NCBI GenBank assembly: GCA_017561665.1
Contig: JAFZBQ010000034.1
Location: forward strand, 1 to 64,000
Reading direction: 5' to 3'
Length of the DNA: 64,000 bases
Origin: Bacteroidales bacterium
Lineage (GTDB): Bacteria; Bacteroidota; Bacteroidia; Bacteroidales; UBA932
Shown here: positions 26,550 to 35,481 of the stretch, piece after piece
How the letters are laid out: every line of letters begins with the position of its first letter
Numbering within the stretch: the first letter of the stretch is position 1
Program-made: the position numbers and the translations under genes
Notes under the pieces: model-generated
What the model was told of the DNA's origin: nothing
The model's database searches: none
The model's input: only the letters and a program-made list of their open reading frames with translations

Positions 26550-27332
26550 TTACCAATTTTTCTCTTTCTGGCGGGACTTGAGGGCAGCGGCCTTCTCTTT
26601 CTTTACCTTCTCCTGCGTCTGGTCCTCCTGGGCCTGTATGGCCTGCAGCATCTGCTCCGCAGCCTCGGGACTTATCTTCTGGTCCTGTTTGTCCTGCTGG
26701 GGCGGCTGCTGATCCTGATTCTGGTCGGGATTCTGCTGCTGGTCCTGGTTCTGGTCCTGATTATCCTGTTTGTCGTCGTTCTGCTCTTTATTTTGATCCT
26801 GGTTATCCTGGTTCTGGTCCTGATTCTGATCTTTGTTCTGATCGTTATTCTGGTCCTGGTTCTGGTCGTCGTTCTGATCCTGGTTCTGCTGGTCCTGCTG
26901 CTGCTTTTCCAGCATCTTCTGGGCGTAGGCCAGGTTGCTCTTGGCGTCCATATCGCCCGGGTTGCGGCGCAGGGAATCCTTGAAGGCCTCTATCGCCTCG
27001 CTCCATCGCCTCTGCTGCAGGTAAATGTCACCCGCATTGAAATATGCGTCAGCCGCCCTGGGACTGCGGGAAAGGCTGTCAAGGGCCGTCTTGGCGTACT
27101 TCTCCGCCTCGGTATAATTCTCTTCGCGGTAGAGGTCGTTTGCCAGGTTGTACTGTGCCGCCACAGAAGTCGAATCCTTCAGCAGCGCCTTCTTGTAGTC
27201 GATCTCCGCCTTCTGCCACTGCTCTTTCTTGAAGGCGCGGTTACCGGCGCGGACCTCGCGACGGTCTACCTGCGCGAAAGCCTGGGCGCCGCACAAAAGC
27301 GTAATCAGTATGACCAGTAATATCTTTTTCAT
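26550..27332 (-). CDS. batC: BatC, TPR protein with Asp/Asn/Gln-rich tail
   Basis: The 260-residue protein has a signal peptide (ending AFAQ) and about three TPR repeats (residues 30-145; 'AAQYNLANDLYREENYTEAEKYAKTALD'). A low-complexity tail built from D, N and Q with 'NQDQ' units (about 150-220) follows, then a charged C-terminus. This matches BatC of the Bacteroidota aerotolerance operon, where TPR proteins assemble with the VWA proteins. It sits 2 bp from batB. Confidence 0.85.
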   Translation of the reverse strand: MKKILLVILITLLCGAQAFAQVDRREVRAGNRAFKKEQWQKAEIDYKKALLKDSTSVAAQYNLANDLYREENYTEAEKYAKTALDSLSRSPRAADAYFNAGDIYLQQRRWSEAIEAFKDSLRRNPGDMDAKSNLAYAQKMLEKQQQDQQNQDQNDDQNQDQNNDQNKDQNQDQNQDNQDQNKEQNDDKQDNQDQNQDQQQNPDQNQDQQPPQQDKQDQKISPEAAEQMLQAIQAQEDQTQEKVKKEKAAALKSRQKEKNW

Positions 27333-27334
27333 CT

Positions 27335-28336
27335 CTATTTGAACAGTTTAACCCGGCTGCGCCTGGTGCCGACAAGCATTTCGAGGATAAAGAAGAACAG
27401 GGCGATGCCGAAGAAGTACATATACTGCTCGTCAAAGTCTTCGAACACCACCGATTTAAACTTGGAGGCCTCTATGCTGCGGATATTGTCTATGATGGGA
27501 TTCAGGCCGAATTCGCCCGCTGCGGCGCGCACGTACTCGCCGCCGCCGGCTGAGGCTATCTCGCGAAGAGTAGTCTCGTTCAGCCTGGTAACCACTATGT
27601 TGCCATCCTTGTCGCGGAGCATGTCGCCGCCCATCGGGATGGGCTCGCCCTTGGGGCTGCCGACGCCGATGCAGTAGATCTTGATGCCCTCCTGCGCTAT
27701 GGCCTCGGCCGTCTCAAGGACATCGCCTTCGTGGTCTTCGCCGTCGGAGATCAGGATTATGGCGCGGCTCTTCTCGCTCTGGGTGCTGAAGCTGCGGGCG
27801 GCAGTCATCAGCGCATCTGCGGTAGCGGTGCCCTGGATGGGGATGGAACCGGTCTGGATGCTGCTAAGGAAGGCTTTGGCAGAAACGTAGTCGGTGGTGA
27901 TGGGGAGCTGCACGAAGCTCTCTCCCGCAAAAATCACCAGGCCGATCCTATCGCCGGCCAGCTTGTCCACCAACCTGGAAATGGCCAGCTTGGCCCGCTC
28001 CAGACGGTTGGGGGAATAGTCCTGCGCCAACATCGAATTGGAGACGTCCAGCGCAATCATTATCTCCACTCCGCTGGTCTCCCTCTCCTGCAGACGGGCG
28101 CCCAGCTGAGGACGCGCCAGGCCCAGCACAAAGAACAGGAAAGCCAGCGAAAAGAATGTCACCTTGAGCCACCCTTTGGAGTGCGATACGTCGGGCATCA
28201 GTTTGTCCACCAAGTCCTTGTCTCCAAGACGGGCTGCGCGGCGCCTCTGTGCGCGCAGGTACCACCAATACCCCAGGAAAAAGAAGGGGATCAGCAGCAG
28301 AAGCAGCAAGTATTGGGGTTGTGCAATGTGTATCAT
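27335..28336 (-). CDS. batB: BatB, VWA-domain membrane protein
   Basis: The 333-residue protein has two N-terminal membrane helices, a von Willebrand A domain (about residues 85-290) with an intact MIDAS motif 'DVSNSMLAQDYSPNRL', 'TDYVSAKAFL' and 'ISDGEDHEGDV', and a final transmembrane helix near 310. This is the BatA/BatB plan; second in order, it corresponds to BatB. It overlaps nothing but is only 1 bp from batA, so the two are translated together. Confidence 0.88.
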   Translation of the reverse strand: MIHIAQPQYLLLLLLIPFFFLGYWWYLRAQRRRAARLGDKDLVDKLMPDVSHSKGWLKVTFFSLAFLFFVLGLARPQLGARLQERETSGVEIMIALDVSNSMLAQDYSPNRLERAKLAISRLVDKLAGDRIGLVIFAGESFVQLPITTDYVSAKAFLSSIQTGSIPIQGTATADALMTAARSFSTQSEKSRAIILISDGEDHEGDVLETAEAIAQEGIKIYCIGVGSPKGEPIPMGGDMLRDKDGNIVVTRLNETTLREIASAGGGEYVRAAAGEFGLNPIIDNIRSIEASKFKSVVFEDFDEQYMYFFGIALFFFILEMLVGTRRSRVKLFK

Positions 28337-28337
28337 A

Positions 28338-29324
28338 CTACGGCAGCTTCTTTAAAATGACAAACTTGAACAGCAGCTCCAGCAGCAACAGCACCAGAGC
28401 CCAGATGGCGAAGGTCATATACCTCTCCGAATAGACGGGGAAACTGTCCACGGTGGTGCGGTTCTTCTCCATCTTGTTTATTTCGCCGTAAATCTCCATC
28501 AGCTTGGTATTATCGGTCGCCCGGAAATACTTGCCGCCGGTGGTCTCGGCTATCTTCTGCAGCAGCTCCTCGTCTATCTCCACCTTCATATTCTGCACTT
28601 GCACGCCCCAGGGAGTCTGCACGGGGTACGGGGCCTCGCCCTTGGCGCCGACGCCTATCGTATAGACGCGGATGCCGTAGGTCTTGGCTATCTCAGCCGC
28701 CGTTTCCGGGGCGATTTCGCCGCGGTTGTTGACACCGTCGGTGAGCAGTATCACCACCCGGCTCTTGGCGTCGGAATCTTTCAAGCGCGCCACGGCTGTG
28801 GCCAGGCCGTTGCCGATGGCGGTGCCGTCCTCGATGAGGCCAGTCTGCACCTCCTTCATCATATTGATAAGGGTGATTCGGTCGGTGGTCACGGGGCACT
28901 GGGTGTAGCTTTCGCCGGCGAAGACCACTATACCGATGCGGTCTGTGGGGCGGCTGGCGATAAACTCTATGGCAATGTCCTTGGCGGCGCCGATCCTATC
29001 GGGCTTGAAGTCACGCGCCAGCATGGATGTTGATACGTCCATATCCAGCACGATGTCGATGCCCTCTGTGTCTACCTTCTCGAAGTTCTTGGAGTCGCGG
29101 GGGCGGGCGATGGCCACTATCAGCAGCGCCAAGGCGCCCATCCTCAGCAGGAAAGGCACGTGCCGCAGCGCCCGCTTGAACCACGAGGGCTTATAGCTCC
29201 ACCGCTTCAGGTTGCTTACCTGCAGCGCGGGGGCGCGCCCCTTCAGCTCCCTGTAGATGTACAGGGCCGCCAGGGGTATGAGCAGCAACAGCAGCCAAAG
29301 CAGTTTAGGATATTCAAAAAACAT
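28338..29324 (-). CDS. batA: BatA, VWA-domain membrane protein
   Basis: The 328-residue protein has N-terminal membrane helices, a VWA domain with MIDAS 'DMDVSTSMLARDFKPDR' and 'LLTDGVNNRGEIAPETAA', and a C-terminal transmembrane segment. It is a paralogue of the downstream BatB. In Bacteroides fragilis the bat genes are linked to survival in oxygen; the proteins are thought to form an envelope complex with the MoxR ATPase. It lies 3 bp after the BatX-like gene. Confidence 0.88.
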   Translation of the reverse strand: MFFEYPKLLWLLLLLIPLAALYIYRELKGRAPALQVSNLKRWSYKPSWFKRALRHVPFLLRMGALALLIVAIARPRDSKNFEKVDTEGIDIVLDMDVSTSMLARDFKPDRIGAAKDIAIEFIASRPTDRIGIVVFAGESYTQCPVTTDRITLINMMKEVQTGLIEDGTAIGNGLATAVARLKDSDAKSRVVILLTDGVNNRGEIAPETAAEIAKTYGIRVYTIGVGAKGEAPYPVQTPWGVQVQNMKVEIDEELLQKIAETTGGKYFRATDNTKLMEIYGEINKMEKNRTTVDSFPVYSERYMTFAIWALVLLLLELLFKFVILKKLP

Positions 29325-29327
29325 CTT

Positions 29328-30269
29328 CTAATCCTCCTTCTTCTCTTCGTCTATCTCTTTCATATATGTGGCGTTCACAAAGCGGACGGCATCGGGGATC
29401 ACCTCTTCATTCTCTTCTGCAGAGGCCAGATACTTGGCGAATTTGACCAGATCGGCGCGGGTGAAGAGTTCTTCCATATTGTCGTAGAGCTTGGGCTCTA
29501 TGTCCTGTTTCTTGAGGTCTGCGAGCATTTCTCGCGAAGGACGCTCCAAAGCCACGATATCGAAACGGTCGGCAATGTAGACACGCAGGGCGTCGGTGAC
29601 CTCGGTGTAGAATTGCTTCTGCTTATCGTTCTGCCAGAGTTTCTGTTTGCGGATCTTGTCCAGGGCCCGCAGCGCCACGATGTGCGGCGGATCCTTCACG
29701 ATGGGCTTGCCCAGGAACGTGCGGTTTGCGCGGCGCATCTTTATCCAGCGGACAATCGCCCAGATAAGGCCGGCCAAAAGCAGCGCCAGAAGTACCCAAG
29801 GCACCACTTCCTTGAACTTTAGCGGGTATTTGATCTGCCCTTTGATGTCTTTGATGACATAGGTGGCGGTGTCGATGGGGATGGTGGTGACCTCCAGCGT
29901 CGGCCCCTCCATATAAAGGGTATCAACCACGCCGTTCCCGCGCTCTATCATCGCAATCAGCGGCGGCAGGTAGTAGCTGCCGGAATCAAAGCTGGTAAGG
30001 ATGACCTTGCCCTCGACCTTGACCGCCTTGCGGGTGGCGGCCACGGTGTCTATCTTCATCGGCTTGATTATCTCCACGCCGGGTGCAGGCGGATCTGCGA
30101 TGTCTTCCAGGAAATACTTCTCGCCCGGGGCCATCTCCAGCGGGATTATCCACTCTATCTGGTCACCTATAAGGATGGTGTCGCGGCTGAGCCTGGACGC
30201 AGGGTTGTCCTGCGCGCGACCGGCCGTGAACGCCGCCAGAAAAGCTATCGTAAGAATCAGTTTTCTCAT
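29328..30269 (-). CDS. BatX-like membrane protein of the Bat operon
   Basis: The 313-residue protein has a signal peptide (ending AGRAQ), an extracytoplasmic beta-rich domain (about 22-160, 'ILIGDQIEWIIPLEMAPGEKYFLEDI'), one transmembrane helix (about 162-182) and a cytoplasmic helical tail with 'ALRALDKIRKQKLWQNDKQKQFYTEVTDALRVYI', as in DUF4381-type proteins. It occupies the usual place between the DUF58 gene and batA. It probably anchors or regulates the VWA complex; no biochemical role is known to me. It overlaps the DUF58 stop by 4 bp. Confidence 0.75.
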   Translation of the reverse strand: MRKLILTIAFLAAFTAGRAQDNPASRLSRDTILIGDQIEWIIPLEMAPGEKYFLEDIADPPAPGVEIIKPMKIDTVAATRKAVKVEGKVILTSFDSGSYYLPPLIAMIERGNGVVDTLYMEGPTLEVTTIPIDTATYVIKDIKGQIKYPLKFKEVVPWVLLALLLAGLIWAIVRWIKMRRANRTFLGKPIVKDPPHIVALRALDKIRKQKLWQNDKQKQFYTEVTDALRVYIADRFDIVALERPSREMLADLKKQDIEPKLYDNMEELFTRADLVKFAKYLASAEENEEVIPDAVRFVNATYMKEIDEEKKED

Positions 30270-31159
30270 TTGAGTCCACGGTTTTTGAAGAAGCCGGTAA
30301 GGTTCTTCACGTAATCGTCGTCGGTGGCGATGCTTACATTGTCTATTCGGTATTTGTTGAGCAGCTGCCGGCAGTTCTCGTCGGCCTGCCGTGACCGCTT
30401 TTCATACTCCTTGCGCATCCTGCGGGACGATGTGTCCACCCAGGCGGAGGCGCCGGTCTCGGCGTCGCGGACCCGCACCAGGCCGACATTGGGTATCTCT
30501 TTCTCCCGTTTGTCGTAGATATTTATCACCGAAATGTCGTGGCGGTTGGCCGCAATCTTCAAGGCCTCCTCGTAACGGGGATGCCCCTCGGCGTCGGTAT
30601 CCATCATATCGGAGAGGACAAAGGCGGTGCAACGCTTCTTGAGGGCGTTGGTCAGGTAGTGCAACGCCTCGCTAACGTCGGTGCCCTGGTCCTGCGGGGT
30701 GAATTCCACCAGCTCGCGGATAATGTGAAGCAGGTGGCTGCGGCCCTTCTTGGGAGGGATGAACTTCTCTACCTTGTCGCTGAAGAGGATGGCGCCGACC
30801 TTGTCGTTGTTGATGGATGCGGAGAAAGAAAGCACCGCGGCGATTTCGGTGGCAAGGTCCTGCTTGCTGCGCACGGTGGTGCCGAACGCCCGCGAACCGC
30901 TCACGTCTATGAGCAGCATCACGGTGAGCTCGCGCTCTTCTTCGAACACCTTGACATAAGGCGCACGCAGGCGGGCGGTCACGTTCCAGTCCATATTGCG
31001 CACGTCGTCGCCGTACTGGTACTCGCGCACCTCGGAAAAGGTCATACCGCGCCCCTTGAACGCACTGTGGTACTCTCCCGCGAACATCTGGTGAGAGAGG
31101 GCCTTTGTGCGGATCTCGATCTTACGGACTTTGCTTAATAACTCGTTACTGTCCATCAC
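30266..31159 (-). CDS. DUF58-domain protein of the MoxR/Bat operon
   Basis: A soluble 297-residue protein with the DUF58 signature 'GRGMTFSEVREYQYGDDVRNMDWNVTARL' near residues 34-65, followed by a degenerate VWA-like fold ('VMLLIDVSGSRAFGT', 'FVLSDMMDTDAEG'). DUF58 proteins accompany MoxR ATPases almost invariably and are thought to be their adaptor or substrate in assembling metal-binding VWA proteins. It is 15 bp downstream of moxR. Confidence 0.88.
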   Translation of the reverse strand: MMDSNELLSKVRKIEIRTKALSHQMFAGEYHSAFKGRGMTFSEVREYQYGDDVRNMDWNVTARLRAPYVKVFEEERELTVMLLIDVSGSRAFGTTVRSKQDLATEIAAVLSFSASINNDKVGAILFSDKVEKFIPPKKGRSHLLHIIRELVEFTPQDQGTDVSEALHYLTNALKKRCTAFVLSDMMDTDAEGHPRYEEALKIAANRHDISVINIYDKREKEIPNVGLVRVRDAETGASAWVDTSSRRMRKEYEKRSRQADENCRQLLNKYRIDNVSIATDDDYVKNLTGFFKNRGLK

Positions 31160-31174
31160 GGAAGCCTCCTGCTA

Positions 31175-32170
31175 CTACGGAACTTCAATGGTATTAAGTA
31201 TATCTGCGATGATGTTTTCAGAGGTGATATTATCTGCCTCAGCTTCATACGTCAAGCCGATACGGTGGCGGAGCACCTCGTAACATACGGCGCGGACATC
31301 CTCCGGAATCACGTAGCCGCGGCGGCGGATGAAGGCGTAGGCCTTGGAGGCCAGCGAAAGTGAAATGCTGGCGCGCGGGCTGCCGCCGAAAGCGATCATA
31401 TTCTTGAACTTGGACAGGCCGTACTCCTCCGGATTACGGGTGGCGAATACGATGTCGACAATGTACTTCTCTATCTTCTCGTCCATATAGACGTCGCGTA
31501 CGACCTTGCGGGCGCGCACAATATCCTCCGGTTTGATTACCACGTCGGGCTTGGGAAGACCTTCGCCGCTATTATTCATACGCATTATCTGCTTCTCCTC
31601 CTCTTTCTTGGGGTACTTGACCACGACCTTGAGCATAAAGCGGTCGACCTGCGCCTCGGGCAGCGGGTAGGTACCCTCCTGCTCTATCGGGTTCTGGGTG
31701 GCCATCACCAGGAAAGGCTCGGGCAGCTTGAAGCTCTCGTCGCCAATGGTGACCTGACGCTCCTGCATCGCCTCCAGCAGCGCGCTCTGAACCTTTGCGG
31801 GAGAACGGTTAATTTCATCTGCCAGGATGAAGTTGGCGAAGATGGGGCCCTTCTTGATTTGGAACTGCTCGCTCTTCTGGCTGTATATCAGCGTGCCGGT
31901 GACATCGGCGGGGAGCAGGTCCGGGGTAAACTGGATACGGCTGAACTTGGCGTCCATGGTGTTTGCCAAAGTGTTGATGGCAAGGGTTTTGGCCAGGCCG
32001 GGAACACCCTCGAGCAGGATGTGGCCGTTTGCCAGCAGACCTATGAGCAGGTTCTCTACCAGCGGCTTCTGCCCCACGATAACCTTGCCCATCTCCATCT
32101 GAACCAGATCCACGAAGGCACTCTCCTTCTGGATTCGCTCGTTCAGTTCTTTTATGTTTTCACTGTCCAT
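31175..32170 (-). CDS. moxR: MoxR-family AAA+ ATPase
   Basis: The 331-residue AAA+ protein has Walker A GVPGLAKT (residues 55-62), Walker B 'ILADEINRSPAKVQSALLEAMQERQV' and sensor 1 'MATQNPIEQEGTYPLPEAQVDRF', all typical of MoxR. Role: ATP-driven chaperone for the VWA proteins encoded downstream. It is the first gene of the leftward Bat operon. A possible -7 box (TAATTTTG on the minus strand, 32211-32218) precedes it, but a matching -33 element is not evident. Confidence 0.92.
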   Translation of the reverse strand: MDSENIKELNERIQKESAFVDLVQMEMGKVIVGQKPLVENLLIGLLANGHILLEGVPGLAKTLAINTLANTMDAKFSRIQFTPDLLPADVTGTLIYSQKSEQFQIKKGPIFANFILADEINRSPAKVQSALLEAMQERQVTIGDESFKLPEPFLVMATQNPIEQEGTYPLPEAQVDRFMLKVVVKYPKKEEEKQIMRMNNSGEGLPKPDVVIKPEDIVRARKVVRDVYMDEKIEKYIVDIVFATRNPEEYGLSKFKNMIAFGGSPRASISLSLASKAYAFIRRRGYVIPEDVRAVCYEVLRHRIGLTYEAEADNITSENIIADILNTIEVP

Positions 32171-32232
32171 ATAAAAATGTTTTGTAAATTTGTTCGATTT
32201 AGATATCTGACAAAATTAGCAATTATTTCCCA

Positions 32233-32985
32233 ATGCGGTTCTTCGTGTCGGTGTCATACAATGGCGAGCGCTACAGCGGGTGGCAGAGGCAGGCCAACGC
32301 CCTCACCGTCCAGGAAATCCTGGAAGACGCGATGTCCAAAGCCCTTGGCACCCGGATAGAACTCACGGGCGCCGGACGCACCGACGCAGGGGTCAGCGCA
32401 AGCGGCTATATCGCCCATTTCGACTGCGAAAACGACCTCAAAGAACCAGGACGTTTATTGTACAAAATAAATGCCATTTTGCCCTCTGACATAGTGGCAC
32501 ATTTCTTTGCCACAGTGGCCCCGGAGGCACACGCCCGGTTCGACGCCACCAGCCGAAGCTACTGCTACAAAGTGAATACGGAAAAGGACCCTTTCGCCTG
32601 GCATTCCTACTACTGGAGGTTCCCTTTCGATATGGAGGCGATGAACCGCGCCGCCGCCGTCCTGCTCGGCACCCACGACTTCTCCAGTTTCGAGAAGGTC
32701 GGCGCCGACAACAAGACCTCCGTCTGCACAGTCACCCGCGCCCAGTGGAGCGCAGAGGACGAAAGCCACTTCCGGTTCGACATCACCGCCGACCGTTTCC
32801 TGAGAAATATGGTCCGTGCGATAGTCGGAACGCTGCTCGATGTAGGGCGCGGCAAAATATTTGCAGACGATATCGCAGGCCTGCTTGAAAAGAAAGACCG
32901 CAGCGCCGCAGGGCAGTCGGTTCCGGGAGAGCCGCTGAGCCTTTGCGGGATTACCTATCCATACGAATTGAAAATAATTAATTAA
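32233..32985 (+). CDS. truA: tRNA pseudouridine synthase A
   Basis: The 250-residue protein carries the TruA signature 'GAGRTDAGVSASG' with catalytic Asp51, plus 'FHARFDATSRSYCYKV'-type (here 'AHARFDATSRSYCYK') and 'FLRNMVRAIVGTLLDVG' motifs. It converts uridine to pseudouridine at positions 38-40 of the tRNA anticodon stem-loop. It is divergent from moxR; a TAAATTTG box at 32185-32192 may be its -7 element. The ExbB gene begins 13 bp downstream. Confidence 0.95.
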   Translation: MRFFVSVSYNGERYSGWQRQANALTVQEILEDAMSKALGTRIELTGAGRTDAGVSASGYIAHFDCENDLKEPGRLLYKINAILPSDIVAHFFATVAPEAHARFDATSRSYCYKVNTEKDPFAWHSYYWRFPFDMEAMNRAAAVLLGTHDFSSFEKVGADNKTSVCTVTRAQWSAEDESHFRFDITADRFLRNMVRAIVGTLLDVGRGKIFADDIAGLLEKKDRSAAGQSVPGEPLSLCGITYPYELKIIN

Positions 32986-32997
32986 TAACCTAAAACA

Positions 32998-33726
32998 ATG
33001 TTACTGACTGTACTACTCCAAACTGCCGCAGACGAGGTCGCCACAACCGTGACCGAAGTTGCCGAGCAGTCTTCATTCTCGCTGCTGGGAATGGCCAGCA
33101 AAGGCGGCTGGCTGATGATTGTGCTGGCTATCCTCTCAATCATTGCAATTTACATTTTTGCAGAGAGGCTCTACGCCATCAATCACGCCGCAAAAGTTGA
33201 CAAGAATTTTACCAAGGACATCACCGACTATCTGCAGGACGGCAAGAAAAAGAGCGCCCTGGCACTCTGCAAGAAGAGCGACACCCCGGTGGCACGCATG
33301 CTTGAGAAGGGTATCGAGCGTATGGGCCGCCCTCTGCACGACATCCAGGCCGCAGTTGAGAACGTCGGCAACCTGGAGGTCTCCCGTCTTGAGAAGAGCC
33401 TCCCGATCCTGGCTTCCATCGCCGGCGGCGCCCCGATGATCGGTTTCCTCGGTACCGTTATCGGTATGGTGCAGGCCTTCTTCAATATGTCGCAGGCCGG
33501 CAACAACATCGACATCACCCTCCTCTCCGGCGGTATCTACACCGCGATGATCACCACCGTCGGCGGTCTTATCGTGGGTATCATAGCATACTTCTGCTAC
33601 AACTTCCTCACCAGCCGTATTTCTGACGTGGTGTACAAGATGGAGAACAGTACCATAGAGTTTATGGACGCCCTGGAGAGCGGCGCTGCTGCCCCCAAGA
33701 GCGATTTCGAGCTCGAAGTTGAATAA
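32998..33726 (+). CDS. exbB: ExbB/TolQ-type proton channel protein
   Basis: The 242-residue inner-membrane protein has three transmembrane helices (about 35-58, 132-160, 175-200) and the MotA/TolQ/ExbB core 'GGAPMIGFLGTVIGMVQAFFNM' and 'GGIYTAMITTVGGLIVGIIAYFCYN'. With ExbD and TonB immediately downstream it forms the proton-motive-force motor that energises TonB-dependent transporters such as the SusC protein here. Assignment as ExbB rather than TolQ rests on the TonB-like third gene. Confidence 0.9.
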   Translation: MLLTVLLQTAADEVATTVTEVAEQSSFSLLGMASKGGWLMIVLAILSIIAIYIFAERLYAINHAAKVDKNFTKDITDYLQDGKKKSALALCKKSDTPVARMLEKGIERMGRPLHDIQAAVENVGNLEVSRLEKSLPILASIAGGAPMIGFLGTVIGMVQAFFNMSQAGNNIDITLLSGGIYTAMITTVGGLIVGIIAYFCYNFLTSRISDVVYKMENSTIEFMDALESGAAAPKSDFELEVE

Positions 33727-33738
33727 TATTCCACTGCA

Positions 33739-34152
33739 ATGGCACTCAAAAGAAACTGTAAAGTAGATTCCAGCTTCTCGATGTCGTCTATGACCGACAT
33801 CGTGTTCCTGCTGCTGATTTTCTTTCTGGTGACATCGACGCTCATCAACCCCAACGCTCTTAAGCTCCTGCTTCCCAAGAGCACCGGCCAGGTGTCGGCA
33901 AAGCCTATGGCGACCGTCTCCATTAAGCACTATCCCCAGCAGAACCGCTGCACATACCATATCAACGGTGACGCCACCCCCGTCAAGTTCGACCAGATAG
34001 AGGCCGAACTCCAGAACGTTCTGGACGGCGAGGATGACCCCACCTTTTCTATATACGCCGACGAGACCGTCCCCATCAAGGAGGTCGTGGCGGTAATGAA
34101 CATAGCCAAACACAATCACTACAAGGTGATTATGGCGACATCGCCGGAATAA
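33739..34152 (+). CDS. exbD: ExbD/TolR-type protein
   Basis: The 137-residue protein has a short cytoplasmic N-terminus and one transmembrane helix (about 15-37) opening with 'MTDIVFLLLIFFLVTST'; the conserved proton-handling Asp is in 'SMTDIVF'. A periplasmic domain ends with 'VPIKEVVAVMNIAKHNHYKVIMAT'. It pairs with the upstream ExbB in the TonB motor. Genes are 12 and 15 bp apart on either side. Confidence 0.9.
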   Translation: MALKRNCKVDSSFSMSSMTDIVFLLLIFFLVTSTLINPNALKLLLPKSTGQVSAKPMATVSIKHYPQQNRCTYHINGDATPVKFDQIEAELQNVLDGEDDPTFSIYADETVPIKEVVAVMNIAKHNHYKVIMATSPE

Positions 34153-34167
34153 AACCTGTCGCGCGAT

Positions 34168-34941
34168 ATGGCACTCTACGGATACGAATCTAAGGCGAAG
34201 TTTATCGGGACTATGTCCGCGATAGGCTTTGCCTTGTTCGCTTTCGTACTGTGCTCATACACCAATATGTCGGCCACGGTAAAGCCGCACGACTCCGAGA
34301 TCCTGGTGGATATGGAGCCTGAAGAGGAACCCGAAATCGAGCCCCAGAAGATAGAGGTCGCCGCCGGCCGCGAGCCCCGCACGGAGGAGCCACAGCCCAA
34401 GCAGCCGGTCAAACTGGTGCAGAAGTCCGAGGCCCAGACGGTGGCCAAAAGGCCGAATGTCAGCCCCGAAAGCACCGTCGGTGACAAGGGCGACGTGGAG
34501 GTTCCTGAGCCACCCCGCGAGAAGGAAATCAACAAGAAGGCACTGTTTTCATCGGCACACAACACCGACAAGGATACCCTCGCCCAGCAGGTGGCGGAGA
34601 AGGTATCCGATAAACTCACCTCCGGCCATACCGCCGGCAACACCACTACCGGCAATCCGGAGGGCCAGCCCTCCGCCCGGCTCGAGGGCCGCACCACCGT
34701 TGGCTCTCTCCCCGTCCCCTCCTTCACCCGCGGCGAAGGGGGCAAGGTCGTAGTCAAGATCTATGTAAACCAGGATGGCAAAGTCACCGCCGCCATCCCC
34801 GGCGCCCCGGGCACCACGCTCAACGACAGCGAGATCTGGGCCAGCGCCAAAAAGGCCGCCCTGGGAGCGCACTTCAACGTCTCCCGCACCGCCCCCGAAA
34901 GCCAGGAGGGCACAATTACCTATATTTTCAGAGTACGGTAG
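34168..34941 (+). CDS. tonB: TonB-like energy transducer
   Basis: The 257-residue protein has one N-terminal transmembrane helix (about 14-36), a Pro/Glu-rich periplasmic spacer ('EPEEEPEIEPQKIEVAAG', 'EEPQPKQPVKLVQ') and a C-terminal TonB-type domain ending 'SQEGTITYIFRVR'. It lacks the full YP motif of classical TonB but has the usual 'GGKVVVKIYVNQDGKV' opening. A homologous but diverged 3' end of a tonB gene recurs at 57020-57085, beside rnpB. Confidence 0.85.
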   Translation: MALYGYESKAKFIGTMSAIGFALFAFVLCSYTNMSATVKPHDSEILVDMEPEEEPEIEPQKIEVAAGREPRTEEPQPKQPVKLVQKSEAQTVAKRPNVSPESTVGDKGDVEVPEPPREKEINKKALFSSAHNTDKDTLAQQVAEKVSDKLTSGHTAGNTTTGNPEGQPSARLEGRTTVGSLPVPSFTRGEGGKVVVKIYVNQDGKVTAAIPGAPGTTLNDSEIWASAKKAALGAHFNVSRTAPESQEGTITYIFRVR

Positions 34942-34986
34942 ACTCCCTTCTGCCCGAAATCATCGTCTTTTCAGGATGTGGTGGCT

Positions 34987-35117
34987 CTACCGGTCCGCTC
35001 TTTGGACCTTTAGACCCGCTGAGGCCGGTTTTTCGGCGCTACCGGTCCATCCCTTGGACCTATAGTGCCGTAGACCCCACCCAAACGGATCTACCGGTAC
35101 TCCGTCTGGACCGGCAG
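34987..35117. repeat. Three imperfect repeats with exact 52-bp spacing
   Basis: Copies begin at 34987, 35039 and 35091, each opening CTACCGGTCC or CTACCGGTAC and continuing to (T)TGGACC. Each holds a small palindrome: GGTCC, 7 nt, GGACC in the first two; the third is degenerate (GGTAC, 7 nt, GGACC). The remaining ~25 bp of each unit differ. Confidence 0.7.
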
Positions 35118-35198
35118 GCTTACCCGGATATGCTCGGGCAGAAACCTTCGCTTGAAGTGCTGTGCCTCGCTGTCACTCCAGACGCCTGCCTTCCGCTC

Positions 35199-35265
35199 CA
35201 AAAACGCCTATGCTCGGGGACTCGCGTTTCGCGCTCAGACATCCCTCGCATGGTCGGCGTTTTTG
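35199..35265. repeat. 10-bp inverted repeat with 47-nt spacer
   Basis: CAAAAACGCC at 35199-35208 faces GGCGTTTTTG at 35256-35265. A structured RNA or decayed element end are both possible; nothing else supports either. Confidence 0.35.
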
Positions 35266-35481
35266 TACGCTACAGGCTGCGGCAAATCGTCGCACCCGCT
35301 TTCGCTGGCGCTCCTCAAATAGCCGCACCGTCGTCTTCCGCTAGCGCCGCTCGGCCCAGGCCCTTCAATGCTTCGGTGTTTTTCTGTCCAACTAGCTTTT
35401 TGTCTTACGAAACGCCAATCTATGAACTTTTTATTTGTTAATTTCGCATTAGGATTTGGGTATTAGTGATATTAGTATAGT

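Larger units (their letters stand above)
34942..35481. other. Non-coding gap between tonB and the island edge
   Basis: This 540-bp stretch has no convincing gene. It contains three 52-bp-spaced palindromic units (34987-35117), a distant inverted repeat (35199-35265) and a repeated TATGCTCGGG word (near 35128 and 35210). Base composition changes from GC-rich to AT-rich at about 35400. The 103-codon open frame at 35130-35441 has no recognisable motif and is treated as chance. Confidence 0.6.

Noticed and set aside
26793..27320. Hydrophobic 175-codon frame that looks like membrane helices
   Set aside because: It is the antisense of the Asp/Asn/Gln-rich BatC tract, which produces Val/Leu/Ile runs by codon complementarity.
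34987..35117. Possible CRISPR array (three spaced repeats)
   Set aside because: Only three imperfect copies, the third clearly diverged, and no cas genes in the window. The repeat carries its own palindrome but the units are not near-identical, as CRISPR repeats would be.
35130..35441. 103-codon open frame between tonB and the island
   Set aside because: No motif, no start signal, no coupling to neighbours, and it spans inverted and direct repeats; more likely non-coding.
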